Shown here one piece after another: positions 1 through 8,364 of a DNA stretch of 64,000 nt. The stretch's first letter is position 1. Each line of letters opens with the position of its first letter. The notes beneath the pieces are model-generated. The model did no database searches and had not been told where the DNA came from. It was given only the letters and a program-made list of their open reading frames with translations. The DNA is from Dinoroseobacter sp039192165 (GTDB taxonomy: Bacteria > Pseudomonadota > Alphaproteobacteria > Rhodobacterales > Rhodobacteraceae), in assembly GCA_039192165.1 (NCBI GenBank), contig JBCCXD010000003.1:186001-250000 (forward strand), given 5' to 3'. Position numbers and translations under genes: made by a program.

Positions 1-1329
1 TCGGCCGCGTCACTGGGAGGCGTGGGCGCCGGCGTCCGCATCGATGGTGTGCAGCGCCAGGTTGACGCTGCAGTTGTTGCGGAGCGACGGGAGGCGGGCG
101 CCGAAAACGCACATAATGGAGTTGTTGCCGAGTATTATGCCCGCGTTGAAGGTATACTCGGGCTCCCCGCGGATGCGGGGTCTCTCAACGCCGCATTGGT
201 GCAGTTTGAGACAGCCTTGATCGATGCCGCCAGCCGGCCAGATCAGACCGTTCGCCTCGATGCGGCAGTCGCAGCGGCAGTTAACCTTGCGGACAGACTC
301 AAGGATGCCGCAGCCGGTGTGCAACAGGAAAGGAGCATGGCCGACCGCGAGATCGGACAGCAGATCGAGACCCTTAACACTGCGCTGCACGCAATTTCAG
401 AACTCAACAAAGAGATCTCGAAAGCACGTGTGGCCGGGCTCGATGTCCTCTCCCTTTTTGACCAAAGACAGACTCAAATAGACCTCGTCTCGGGCATCGT
501 GCCAGTAACTGTTTTGCCGCGCGACAATGACCAGATCGCTTTGATTTCGACCGGTGGTGGCGTTTTGCTGGACGGCAGGCCTTCGACGCTTGAGTTTTCG
601 ACAACGCATGCGATTAGCGCCGATATGACAGTTCAAAGCGGCGGGCTTGCGCAACCGACCCTGAACGGCGAGGCTGTCGATCTGTCTCTGCGCACGAACA
701 TGCTGCAGGGAGGCTCGTTGCAGGCTCTTTTTGCGGTGCGTGACAGCCTGGCGCCGGAAAATCAGGCAGCGCTCGATGCGATGGCTGCTGAGCTCATTTC
801 CCGGTTTGAAGACCCTGCCGTTGACGCCAGTCTCGCCGCCGGGGTTCCGGGGCTTTTTACCGATGCGGGCAGTGTCTTTGACCCTCTTAATGAGGTCGGG
901 CTTGCAAGTCGCCTCTCAGTAAACGCCGGCGTGGACACTGGACAGGGTGGAGAGAGCTGGCGCATCCGGGACGGTGTCGGACAGACCGTGCCGGGCCCGG
1001 TCGGTAATGCGTCACAACTCTTGGGCTTCGTGGATGTTCTGTCGGATAGCCGGGTTCCTGCTTCGGCCAATGCAAGCACGGAGCCGAGGACGGTATTTTC
1101 GCTTCTTTCCGATCTTGTCTCGGACGCCAGTCGCTTGCGTGAACAGGCGGACAACCAGCGTGCAACATCGAACGCAACTTGGGAAGCATGGCGGTCTGTC
1201 GAATTGGAAGGCGGCGTCGATACCGATGCAGAAATTCAAAGGCTCCTCCTGATCGAACAGGCCTACGCAGCGAACGCGAAAGTTATCGAAGCGGTTGAAA
1301 CGATGTTGGATGCTTTGACGAGGATATGA
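1..1329 (+). CDS. flgK: Flagellar hook-associated protein 1 (FlgK), 5' partial
   Basis: The reading frame is open from the first base of the window, so the start codon lies upstream; 442 residues remain, which suggests only the first few tens of residues are missing. The early GVGAGVRIDGVQRQVDAA stretch and the C-terminal helix EIQRLLLIEQAYAANAKV are typical of FlgK. FlgK is an exported axial protein forming the first junction zone between hook and filament. The stop codon overlaps the flgL start (ATGA), implying translational coupling, and flgL-flgI follow as an operon. The hook gene flgE presumably lies upstream but is not visible. Confidence 0.93.
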   Translation, partial: SAASLGGVGAGVRIDGVQRQVDAAVVAERREAGAENAHNGVVAEYYARVEGILGLPADAGSLNAALVQFETALIDAASRPDQTVRLDAAVAAAVNLADRLKDAAAGVQQERSMADREIGQQIETLNTALHAISELNKEISKARVAGLDVLSLFDQRQTQIDLVSGIVPVTVLPRDNDQIALISTGGGVLLDGRPSTLEFSTTHAISADMTVQSGGLAQPTLNGEAVDLSLRTNMLQGGSLQALFAVRDSLAPENQAALDAMAAELISRFEDPAVDASLAAGVPGLFTDAGSVFDPLNEVGLASRLSVNAGVDTGQGGESWRIRDGVGQTVPGPVGNASQLLGFVDVLSDSRVPASANASTEPRTVFSLLSDLVSDASRLREQADNQRATSNATWEAWRSVELEGGVDTDAEIQRLLLIEQAYAANAKVIEAVETMLDALTRI

Positions 1330-2339
1330 CCATGACACCGCTTTCCACCGGAGACTTGGCAACACATTTTTCGACACGCCTTCATATGTCGCGGGTAAAA
1401 ACCGAAGTAGACACTTTGTCCAACGAGCTCGCGTCAGGGCTCAGGGAGGACATCGCGGCCCAGCAGGGAGCCGATTTCTCGCGTATTTCCGCTCTGGAGC
1501 GGTCCATCGAAATCACCGACCGCTACAGTGCCGCCAATGCGGATACGACGCTGTGGCTTGATACGGCGCAAACGTCTCTGGACGCAGTGCAACGCACTGT
1601 CTCACAGTCTGCAGCGCAGTTTATGACTGCGGCAACGGAGGGGTCTCTTTCCAACTTGGAGTCAGCGAGCACGTCCGCTGAACGCGCGCTTTCGTCTGTG
1701 ATGTCAAAGCTTAATACCACGGTCGGCGGAGCCGCGATTTTTGGGGGAACCGAAACCGGGTCGTCGCCGCTCGCTGACAGCGAAACCATGCTTACAGTCC
1801 TGTCATCTGCGCTGGCGGGCGCAACCACCACAAACGATGCACTGGCCGCAATAGACGCGTGGTTTGCTGATCCTGTCGCAGGGTTCTCCGCCGCAATATA
1901 TCGGGGCGGCGCGTCGGATGCCGTTCAGCTGCTCTCTTCGGAAGAAACAACCCTGTCTTTTAATATCCGCGCCAACGATCCTGCTCTTATCGACACAATA
2001 AAGGCGCTGGCCACAGCGGCAATGGCCACGGAACCGGTGTTTGCAGGCGACGCGGCCGCACAGACAGAAATGATACGAAGCGCTTCCGAGCAGCTGTTCA
2101 CCTCCGAAGCCCGTCTTGCGACCCTTCGCGGAGGATTAGGTGCCCTGCAAGCGCAAGCTGAAGCTGACAGTGTTCTGCTTCTTTCTATGAGAAGCGGCTA
2201 TGAGATGGCGATGAGCGATATCTATGCCGCCGATCCCTATGAGACAGCTTCCAGTCTCGATGCCGCAACGCTGCAGCTGGAGATGATCTATTCAATTACA
2301 GCACGTATTTCTGACCTGACACTTGCTCGGTACTTATGA
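1326..2339 (+). CDS. flgL: Flagellar hook-associated protein 3 (FlgL)
   Basis: This 337-residue protein has flagellin-like helical ends: an N-terminal helix with STRLHMSRVKTEVDTLSNEL and a C-terminal helix ending in MIYSITARISDLTLARYL. FlgL forms the second hook-filament junction layer and is secreted by the flagellar type III exporter, so no Sec signal is expected and none is seen. The ATG overlaps the flgK stop by four bases and the gene ends in an ATGA overlap with flgI, so flgK-flgL-flgI appear co-translated. Product identity rests on helix pattern plus position directly after flgK; it could only otherwise be a flagellin paralogue. Confidence 0.9.
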   Translation: MTMTPLSTGDLATHFSTRLHMSRVKTEVDTLSNELASGLREDIAAQQGADFSRISALERSIEITDRYSAANADTTLWLDTAQTSLDAVQRTVSQSAAQFMTAATEGSLSNLESASTSAERALSSVMSKLNTTVGGAAIFGGTETGSSPLADSETMLTVLSSALAGATTTNDALAAIDAWFADPVAGFSAAIYRGGASDAVQLLSSEETTLSFNIRANDPALIDTIKALATAAMATEPVFAGDAAAQTEMIRSASEQLFTSEARLATLRGGLGALQAQAEADSVLLLSMRSGYEMAMSDIYAADPYETASSLDAATLQLEMIYSITARISDLTLARYL

Positions 2340-3442
2340 CAGGTCTGCGTCTCATTTTTTCGGTCATTCTGTTGGCGTTTGCATTTACCGCGCAGGCGAC
2401 GCCGGTGCGCTTGAAGGATCTGGTGGAATTTGAAGGCGTTCGGGGCAACGACCTTGTCGGCTACGGTCTGGTTGTCGGGCTCAACGGGACCGGGGACGGC
2501 ATCAGAAACGCACCCTTCACTGAAGAAATCCTGTCGAGCATTTTGGAGAGTTTTGGCGTAAATCTGTCAGGCGAGCAATTTCGACCCAAGAATGTCGCAG
2601 CCGTTTTGGTGACGGCTGAACTTCCTCCATTTTCAAGAGCAGGTGCTCAGATCGATGTGACAGTCTCCGCGATCGGCGACGCCAAAAGCCTTTTGGGAGG
2701 CACGCTGATCATGACCCCTCTGAACGCTGCAGACGGTGCGGTTTATGCCGTGGCGCAGGGCTCCATCGTCGCGGGAGGGGCCTCGGTGGATGCAGAAGGG
2801 GCAGAGGTCGTGCGGGGCGTTCCGACGGTCGGGACCATCCCCTCGGGTGCACGCGTCGAGCGAGAAGTGGAATTCTCTCTGGGTGATTTGCGAACGCTCC
2901 GTTTGGCATTGCGTGTGCCAGATTTTACCACGGCCGGGCGTATCGAGGCGGCGGTGAACAGGCTGTTTCGCCGCGAAGTGGCCATCATGCGCGATTCCGG
3001 GACCATAGAGCTGGATGTGGAGCGCACGCGACTTGGATCGCCAGCGCGGGTGATTGGCAGAATTGAAAGCCTTCTCATTGAGCCGGAAACACGAGCCCGC
3101 GTCGTTGTCGATCAGAGGTCCGGCACCATCGTGATGGGCGAAAACGTGCGGGTGTCGCGGGTTGCGGTATCCCAGGGCAATCTGACAATCCGTATTGAAG
3201 AGAGACCCCTCGCAGTGCAGCCAAATCCCTTTGCAGATGGCGAGACGGTCGTTGTTCCCAGGACAGAGGCCGCGCTGGATCAAGAGCCTGGAACGGGCCT
3301 CGCTGAAGTTCGTGGCGGGACAGATCTTTCTGAAGTGGTCGCAGGGCTCAATGCGCTGGGCGTGTCACCCCGCGACATGATTGACATACTCAAGAGCATC
3401 AAGGCTGCCGGTGCGTTGCATGCTGATTTGATTGTGCGGTGA
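2336..3442 (+). CDS. flgI: Flagellar P-ring protein (FlgI)
   Basis: The 368-residue protein begins with a Sec signal peptide (hydrophobic core LIFSVILLAFAFTAQA, likely cleavage after QA). The mature start RLKDLVEFEGVRGNDLVGYG and GLVVGLNGTGDG are hallmark FlgI sequences, and the protein ends in the usual DMIDILKSIKAAGALHADL. FlgI assembles the periplasmic P ring around the rod in the peptidoglycan layer; its partner FlgH (L ring) is encoded near 15.9-16.6 kb. The start overlaps the flgL stop. The gene converges on fliP with only 11 bases between stops and no obvious hairpin terminator. Confidence 0.96.
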   Translation: MTGLRLIFSVILLAFAFTAQATPVRLKDLVEFEGVRGNDLVGYGLVVGLNGTGDGIRNAPFTEEILSSILESFGVNLSGEQFRPKNVAAVLVTAELPPFSRAGAQIDVTVSAIGDAKSLLGGTLIMTPLNAADGAVYAVAQGSIVAGGASVDAEGAEVVRGVPTVGTIPSGARVEREVEFSLGDLRTLRLALRVPDFTTAGRIEAAVNRLFRREVAIMRDSGTIELDVERTRLGSPARVIGRIESLLIEPETRARVVVDQRSGTIVMGENVRVSRVAVSQGNLTIRIEERPLAVQPNPFADGETVVVPRTEAALDQEPGTGLAEVRGGTDLSEVVAGLNALGVSPRDMIDILKSIKAAGALHADLIVR

Positions 3443-3453
3443 GCCCCGAGGTC

Positions 3454-4203
3454 TCAGCTGGTGTACCCGGATACCAACGTTTCGGCAACGAGGGTCCAGC
3501 CATCGGCAACCACAAAAAAGGCCAGCTTGAACGGCAATGAAACAATTGCCGGCGGGACCATCATCATGCCCATCGACATCAGAATGGCCGCCACCACGAG
3601 ATCGATAATCAAGAAGGGAAAGAAAATCAGGAACCCGATTTGAAAGGCGCGTTCAATTTCGTTGAGCATGAACGCAGGAACAAGAACAGAGAGGCGCGGA
3701 TTTTCAGGATCGAACCCCTGCAGCGTGTCGCGGTACCTTAGTTCGGCAAGGCGCGATATGGTTTCCGGATCGGTTCGTGCCGTCATAAAAACGCGGAATG
3801 GATCAAGAGCATTTTGGAGACCGACCTCCAGCGATACTTCTTCGTCCACGATAGGTTTCAGCCCCACCTCCCAAGACTCCAGGAAGATGGGTTCCATAAC
3901 AAAATACGTCAGGAACAGCGCGAGGCTCACGATCAGCATGTTCGGGGGAGACGCTTGCAGTCCGAGACCGGTTCTCAGAATTGACAGCACGGTCACAATG
4001 AATGGAAAACACGTGACCGTCACTGCGATGCCGGGTGCTAAGCTGAGAATGGTTATCAGTGCGATGATCTGAAAAGCCCGACTGGTTAGTGATGTCTCAC
4101 CCTCGAGCAGCGCTGACAGAGTGTCCCCCAGGTCCTGCGCACCAGCAGGATCTGCTTTCAGGGCAATGAGCCCGAAAACAATCAGTGCGCTGGCAAGGCG
4201 CAT
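3454..4203 (-). CDS. fliP: Flagellar export gate protein FliP
   Basis: FliP is a core subunit of the flagellar type III export gate in the inner membrane, forming the channel with FliQ and FliR. The 249-residue product has an N-terminal signal-like segment followed by strongly hydrophobic helices. It also has the family motifs SILRTGLGLQASPPNMLIV and LVPAFMLNEIERAFQIGF, and the C-terminal MSMGMMMVPPAIVSLPFK. ATG at 4203 is preferred over an in-frame TTG at 4206 because it overlaps the fliN TGA by one base (TGATG). It is the last gene of the minus-strand unit fliF-fliH-like-fliN-fliP. Confidence 0.96.
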   Translation of the reverse strand: MRLASALIVFGLIALKADPAGAQDLGDTLSALLEGETSLTSRAFQIIALITILSLAPGIAVTVTCFPFIVTVLSILRTGLGLQASPPNMLIVSLALFLTYFVMEPIFLESWEVGLKPIVDEEVSLEVGLQNALDPFRVFMTARTDPETISRLAELRYRDTLQGFDPENPRLSVLVPAFMLNEIERAFQIGFLIFFPFLIIDLVVAAILMSMGMMMVPPAIVSLPFKLAFFVVADGWTLVAETLVSGYTS

Positions 4204-4487
4204 CAAAAGGCAGTTTCCGGTGCCATGACTTCGGTAAGTCGGACGCAGAGGCCTGACCCGCCATCCTGCTCTTGCAGTATTCCCCGGGCAATCAGATGCG
4301 TACCAACGAAAAGGTCAACAGGATCTTCGATACGCCTGTCGAGCGTCAAAACGGAATCCTGCTTCAGAGACAGCAGCTCCCGGACTGTTGGATGCGCTTG
4401 CCCAACAGAGACGGTGACCTGGATCGGAACGCCCACCAGTGGCGTTGCTTGCTCTTCCGCATCGGATATCTCGGAATTATGAGGCAT
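4203..4487 (-). CDS. fliN: Flagellar motor switch protein FliN
   Basis: This short protein (94 residues) is a single SpoA/FliN C-ring domain. It shows a VPIQVTVSVG strand, the ELLSLKQDSVLTLDR turn, and the VDLFVGTHLIARGILQ and VRLTEV strands expected of FliN. FliN lines the base of the switch complex, binding FliM and cargo-bearing FliH. The start at 4487 (MPHNSEISD) is chosen over longer in-frame alternatives because it gives an 11-base overlap with the upstream fliH-like gene and removes a non-homologous N-terminal extension. No fliM or fliG is visible in the window, so the rest of the switch must be encoded elsewhere. Confidence 0.87.
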   Translation of the reverse strand: MPHNSEISDAEEQATPLVGVPIQVTVSVGQAHPTVRELLSLKQDSVLTLDRRIEDPVDLFVGTHLIARGILQEQDGGSGLCVRLTEVMAPETAF

Positions 4488-5079
4488 GCGCGGCCGTGTC
4501 CTGAAGTTGTGAGAAATAGGCGTCGACCGAAGCGCGTATGTCCGCAACCAACTTGTCGCCATCCATCTCATGCACCTCGTGCCCGAGCTGAAGACGAACC
4601 TGATGTCTGGCGAACGATGGCTCCGCCGTAATTGTCAAGGGAAGCGCCGTATGCTTTGCGAGCGTTGCGCCTATGGTATCCAGATCGGAGGGTGCGCAGA
4701 CCAGCTCTGCATTCAGATTTGCGGTCTCTGCGACAAGCGGTTCGACCATCTCGGAGACAATCAAACCGAAATGGTCCTGTAGAAGTTCGGGAAGCACTTT
4801 CTCGACCATCGTTCTTACAAGAGGCTCGAGAGAAAGGCTTACGTGCCTCTGGGCCTCGAAGAAGGAAAAAGAGAGCTCTTCCAGATTTCGGCCAAGCTCT
4901 TCGTCCAAACGCTGCGACGCGGTCTCCTCCGATTGCAGCGCATCGTCCCAGCCGGCCTGATATCCCTTTTCGAACCCCCCTATCCGCACGATCTCAGGAT
5001 CCGCCGCATCTTGTTGGGCGTCGGCGGCTGCACTTCCGGATGCAATGTCTTCGAAATTCTCTAATGACAGGGCGCCCAC
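4477..5079 (-). CDS. fliH: FliH-like flagellar export regulator
   Basis: The 200-residue protein lies between fliF and fliN, the usual place for fliH, and has its architecture. An acidic N-terminus is followed by a GFEKGYQAGWDDAL stretch, as seen in FliH. A long helical region (about 55-110) comes next, then a C-terminal domain with a VADIRASVDAYFSQL tail. FliH binds the FliI ATPase and links it to FliN. Primary sequence in this family is poorly conserved, so the call leans on position and predicted helix pattern. Translation appears to start at GTG, overlapping the fliF stop by one base (TAGTG). Confidence 0.72.
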   Translation of the reverse strand: MGALSLENFEDIASGSAAADAQQDAADPEIVRIGGFEKGYQAGWDDALQSEETASQRLDEELGRNLEELSFSFFEAQRHVSLSLEPLVRTMVEKVLPELLQDHFGLIVSEMVEPLVAETANLNAELVCAPSDLDTIGATLAKHTALPLTITAEPSFARHQVRLQLGHEVHEMDGDKLVADIRASVDAYFSQLQDTAAHAS

Positions 5080-6737
5080 TACCGAATTTCTCCCGTATCT
5101 TCGACCCAGCTTTGCAGGACGGCGACACTATCCGCCCGCCGCAACTTCATCTGTTCCCTGAGCCGCTGGACCGCGTCAGCTTTATTCGGAAGACGCGCAG
5201 TTGCCGCAGTGTCAGGAAGCGGAACACCCGGCCCGGCGATCTCACCTTCCAGAACCGGGACATGGGCTTCATTCGCGATGTTTGTCTGCGGTCGGCGCGG
5301 CTCTGCGAGGGCGGTTTCCGTCGCAGCGGCTGGTTTCGGCAACCCAAGCTCCGGTCCCTGAGGAGCACTGAGAGGTTTTAGGCTGGCGAGCAGGATGGGA
5401 CGGAAAACGAGCAGCCCCAGAACACACGCGACCGCACAAAGAAGCGCTGTGCGCACCAGAGCGGTCGCGTTTACGCCCGAAGCAGAAAACCAGGATCGGC
5501 TCGGGCTTGTCCCTTCAGGCAATGACTCCGGCATCTCCAGCGATTTGAGCGTCACGATATCGCCCCGGCTTTGGTCAAAGCCCACTGCTGATTTCACCAA
5601 AGCTTCGAGATCCCGGAGTTCTTCCACCGAGCGTTCGGTGAACTGCGATACTCCGTTTTCGTCGACCGACGTGATTCCGTTGACCAAAACGGCAACACTA
5701 AGGTTTTTGATTGCACCAGGCACGCGCTCGGTTTCGCGGGTCGTCTCTGAGACTTCATAGTTGACCCGCTCGCGAGTCTCCGTCTCAGAAACAGAATCCT
5801 GGCCACCTTCTGTGGCATCTCCGTCAGGCAGGTTGCTTGCCACGGTAACCGGACCGCGTCGAGCCTGGTTTGAGTTTGAGTTATTTTCGGTCGTTTCACT
5901 GGAAATTGCGACGCGGCTTTCTGGGTCAAAGCGGCGTTCGAATACGCGTTCCCGGTCAAGCATCGATGTGACATTCACCTCGACGATTGCGTTTCCCGGA
6001 CCGACCCGCGCCTCGAGCAGACGCTCCACCCGCGTGCGAAGAGTCTCGCTGAGCTCCATATCCGAGTCACTGCCCAAATCGCGTTCGTTTCTTGAAAGCA
6101 TCCGGCCACTGACGCTATCGATGACCGACACGTTTTCGGGTGACAGACCGCCTGTTGCTGACGCAACCAGAAATTGCAGCGCCTCAACCTGAGGCCCGGA
6201 TAATGCAGCCCTTAGTGGGGTGACAAAAACGGACGCAGTTCCGGGCGTAACGATCCGCGAGCCATGTGTGCGCGCCGGCGAGATATGGACCCGGGCCGAT
6301 TTTATCGACTGGCCAGCGGCGATGGTCCGCGCAAGCTCGCCTTCCTTGGCGCGCTTGTACGTCGCATCAAACATCTGAGAGGTCGTCCCGAACCCTGTCA
6401 GCGAATCCAGCAGCTCGTATCCGTTTGTTCCGGCTGCGGGAAGTCCCTCGGCCGCAAGCGACACGCGCAGGCGGTCGCGCTGAGTGGAGTCGACAAAGAT
6501 GCCGCTGGCCCGCACTTGATGCGGGACGCCGCGCTGTTCGAGTGCTGCAATAACTTCGCCAGCAGTAGCTGGTTCAAGCCCGGAGTACAGCAGGGCGAAA
6601 GACGGTTGTGCGGCCAGGCGCGCGACCAGCAGGACCCCAAGCACAGCTGTCAAAAATACAATTGTAACAAATACTTGCCGCCGAAGGCCAAGCGAAGTCC
6701 AGTTTTCGCGAATCCGTTTCAACAGTTCTGAGTTCAT
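5079..6737 (-). CDS. fliF: Flagellar MS-ring protein (FliF)
   Basis: FliF (552 residues) forms the MS ring, the first assembled structure of the basal body in the inner membrane. An N-terminal transmembrane helix (about residues 22-45) is followed by the YscJ/FliF domain with the motif FALLYSGLEPATAGEVIAAL and the conserved ARVHISPA segment. A low-complexity periplasmic loop rich in E, T and N precedes a second transmembrane helix near residue 435, then a cytosolic tail that normally binds FliG. The start ATG faces the fliL promoter region. It heads the fliF-fliH-fliN-fliP unit. Confidence 0.96.
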   Translation of the reverse strand: MNSELLKRIRENWTSLGLRRQVFVTIVFLTAVLGVLLVARLAAQPSFALLYSGLEPATAGEVIAALEQRGVPHQVRASGIFVDSTQRDRLRVSLAAEGLPAAGTNGYELLDSLTGFGTTSQMFDATYKRAKEGELARTIAAGQSIKSARVHISPARTHGSRIVTPGTASVFVTPLRAALSGPQVEALQFLVASATGGLSPENVSVIDSVSGRMLSRNERDLGSDSDMELSETLRTRVERLLEARVGPGNAIVEVNVTSMLDRERVFERRFDPESRVAISSETTENNSNSNQARRGPVTVASNLPDGDATEGGQDSVSETETRERVNYEVSETTRETERVPGAIKNLSVAVLVNGITSVDENGVSQFTERSVEELRDLEALVKSAVGFDQSRGDIVTLKSLEMPESLPEGTSPSRSWFSASGVNATALVRTALLCAVACVLGLLVFRPILLASLKPLSAPQGPELGLPKPAAATETALAEPRRPQTNIANEAHVPVLEGEIAGPGVPLPDTAATARLPNKADAVQRLREQMKLRRADSVAVLQSWVEDTGEIR

Positions 6738-6783
6738 CGTGACCTTCTGGTCTGCGTCGTGCAGCTAGCTAAGCGGGTCGATC

Positions 6784-6798
6784 TTAATAATCGGTTAG
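6784..6798. promoter_or_regulatory. Candidate CtrA-binding box between fliF and fliL
   Basis: The sequence reads TTAA-TAATCGG-TTAG, seven of eight matches to the CtrA consensus TTAA-N7-TTAA with correct spacing. It lies in the 112-base divergent gap between fliF (minus) and fliL (plus), so a bound regulator could act on both units. CtrA control of flagellar genes is established in Caulobacter and in several Rhodobacterales. The assignment is by motif only. Confidence 0.5.
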
Positions 6799-6849
6799 TG
6801 CTGATGCGCTAGCGATTAGGTCAGTCGCAGCAGAACCTGTGGAGCGTTA

Positions 6850-7344
6850 ATGGACGACACTGATGACGAGGGCGCGCCCGTCCCGCCTAAAAAACGCAAA
6901 AGCCTGCTTCTGCTATTGCTCGTCGTTTTAACCCTGAGTGCTGGTGCGGCAGCGGGCGGCTATTTTGCGGCATCGAGTGGCTTGATCTCAATGCCCGCGA
7001 TTTTTGCAAAATCCTCTAAGCCCCAGTCCCCGGGTACAGCGGACGACGTCGCCTTCGTCCCGCTGGCGCCATTGATCATTAGCCTCAGTCAAGACGCCAA
7101 GAACTCTCATCTCAGGTTTACCGCGCAACTGGAGGTGTTCGCGCCCTATGAGGATGAGGTTGCGCGCATGCAACCACGCTTTCTGGATGTTCTTAACGGA
7201 TATCTTCAAGCGCTTGAGGCCGAGGATATCGAGCATCCGGATGCCTTCATGCGGATGCGTGCACAGGCATTGCGGCGCATGCAGGTCGTCGCCGGACAGG
7301 GTCGTGTGCGCGACCTGCTCGTGACTGAGTTTGTACTGAATTAG
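6850..7344 (+). CDS. fliL: Flagellar basal-body-associated protein FliL
   Basis: The 164-residue protein has a short charged cytosolic N-terminus (DDTDDEGAPVPPKKRK) and one transmembrane helix (about residues 18-40, SLLLLLLVVLTLSAG). Its periplasmic FliL domain includes FVPLAPLIISL and ends in RVRDLLVTEFVLN. FliL surrounds the stator units and stabilises motor output. It is preceded by GTGGAG upstream of the ATG and heads a plus-strand run with a coiled-coil gene, motE-like and motA, fitting a stator role. A second, diverged FliL-like gene is at 15405-15875. Confidence 0.9.
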   Translation: MDDTDDEGAPVPPKKRKSLLLLLLVVLTLSAGAAAGGYFAASSGLISMPAIFAKSSKPQSPGTADDVAFVPLAPLIISLSQDAKNSHLRFTAQLEVFAPYEDEVARMQPRFLDVLNGYLQALEAEDIEHPDAFMRMRAQALRRMQVVAGQGRVRDLLVTEFVLN

Positions 7345-7353
7345 GAGGCTGCA

Positions 7354-7737
7354 ATGGCTCTTCTGGCTGACATTCTTCTTGCTGTCGGGGCATTCGGTGT
7401 TGCCCTTTACTGTCTCATCCTGTCGCGTCGCCTGTCGAAGTTCTCGGATCTCGAAAAAGGCATGGGCGGCGCAATTGCCGTATTGTCAGCGCAGGTCGAC
7501 GAAATGACTGCCGCGCTCAACACCGCTCAGGGCACAGCAGAATCAACAAAGTCCGAGCTAGAAGAGATATCGTCGCGCGCGGAGATCGCTGCAAAACGCC
7601 TCGAGTTGCTGCTTGCCGCAATGCACGACCTGCCTCACCCCGCGTCGGAGGAGCCCAGCAGGGAGACTGTCCCAGAGCCCCTCGATCCCGGGGTTCAATG
7701 GAGAACGCGGAGACCTGTTGGGGGAGCATTGAGATGA
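7354..7737 (+). CDS. Small membrane-anchored coiled-coil protein of the flagellar locus
   Basis: No family is recognised with certainty. The 127-residue product has an N-terminal transmembrane helix (about residues 3-24, LLADILLAVGAFGVALYCLIL) and a heptad-rich helical region (about 35-90, VDEMTAALNTAQGTAEST and ISSRAEIAAKRLELLLAAM). A proline-rich tail follows. A strong ribosome-binding site (TAGGAGG) precedes the ATG, and the stop overlaps the next start (ATGA). Placement between fliL and a MotE-like gene, with motA two genes on, suggests a stator- or motor-associated role, which is inference. It is too short and basic to be MotB. Confidence 0.75.
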   Translation: MALLADILLAVGAFGVALYCLILSRRLSKFSDLEKGMGGAIAVLSAQVDEMTAALNTAQGTAESTKSELEEISSRAEIAAKRLELLLAAMHDLPHPASEEPSRETVPEPLDPGVQWRTRRPVGGALR

Positions 7738-8354
7738 GCAAAATGAAAAAGCCGCAGTTCCATCCATTGTTGATGCTTTCTGTCGTACTTGCAGTTTCGG
7801 TATCGCTGCGCGTCGGGTCCGGTTTTGGTCCGGTGCTTGCCACGACCAGCCCGCTCGGTGCGGTGAGCGGAAGTGACGGTGGCGCAATGGTGTGCGGGCT
7901 TCCGGAGCTGGAGCTGATGTACCAGACGCTCTTATCGGACCGCAAAGCGCTGGACGAAAGACTACTCGCTGCCTCCGCGCGGGAACGCGATCTTGAAACG
8001 GCCGATAGTTTGATACGCGAAAGCTTCGAAGAGTTGCAGACTCTGCAGGCCAAGCTCAGCTCCGAACGCGAAGAGTTCGAAGGCGAAAGGGCGAAGGTCG
8101 TTGAGGATGCACAGGCCGACCTCAAACAACTCGTTCAGGTCTACGAGTCGATGAAGCCGAAAGACGCCGCAGAGTTATTTGAAACGATGTCGCCTGAATT
8201 CGCAGCGGGGTTTCTTGGGCGTATGCAGCCCCAGATCGCCGGGGAAATCTTGTCGGCAGTCTCCTCGGATTTTGCCTACGCAGTCAGCGTTCTTATTGCT
8301 GCGCGAAACACCAAGTCAGCTGATTTCAAACCTCAAAGCGCGCAAGACGGGTGA
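7734..8354 (+). CDS. motE: MotE-like motor chaperone (MgtE N-domain fold)
   Basis: The 206-residue protein has an N-terminal membrane or signal segment (about residues 10-30), a long coiled coil (about 65-125) and a C-terminal helical domain. That domain reads YESMKPKDAAELFETMSP, then GFLGRMQPQIAGEILSAV. The MKPKDAAxxFExM pattern is the signature of MotE/MgtE-N-like proteins in alphaproteobacterial motility loci; in rhizobia MotE is a periplasmic chaperone for the stator protein MotC. The start at 7734 is chosen because it overlaps the preceding stop (ATGA); a longer in-frame start at 7698 would overlap 40 bases of the upstream gene. motA follows after ten bases. Confidence 0.75.
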   Translation: MSKMKKPQFHPLLMLSVVLAVSVSLRVGSGFGPVLATTSPLGAVSGSDGGAMVCGLPELELMYQTLLSDRKALDERLLAASARERDLETADSLIRESFEELQTLQAKLSSEREEFEGERAKVVEDAQADLKQLVQVYESMKPKDAAELFETMSPEFAAGFLGRMQPQIAGEILSAVSSDFAYAVSVLIAARNTKSADFKPQSAQDG

Positions 8355-8364
8355 GGCGGTCGCG

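Noticed and set aside
2633..3283. 216-residue open frame on the minus strand
   Set aside because: Entirely antisense to flgI, with shadow-type composition and no family features.
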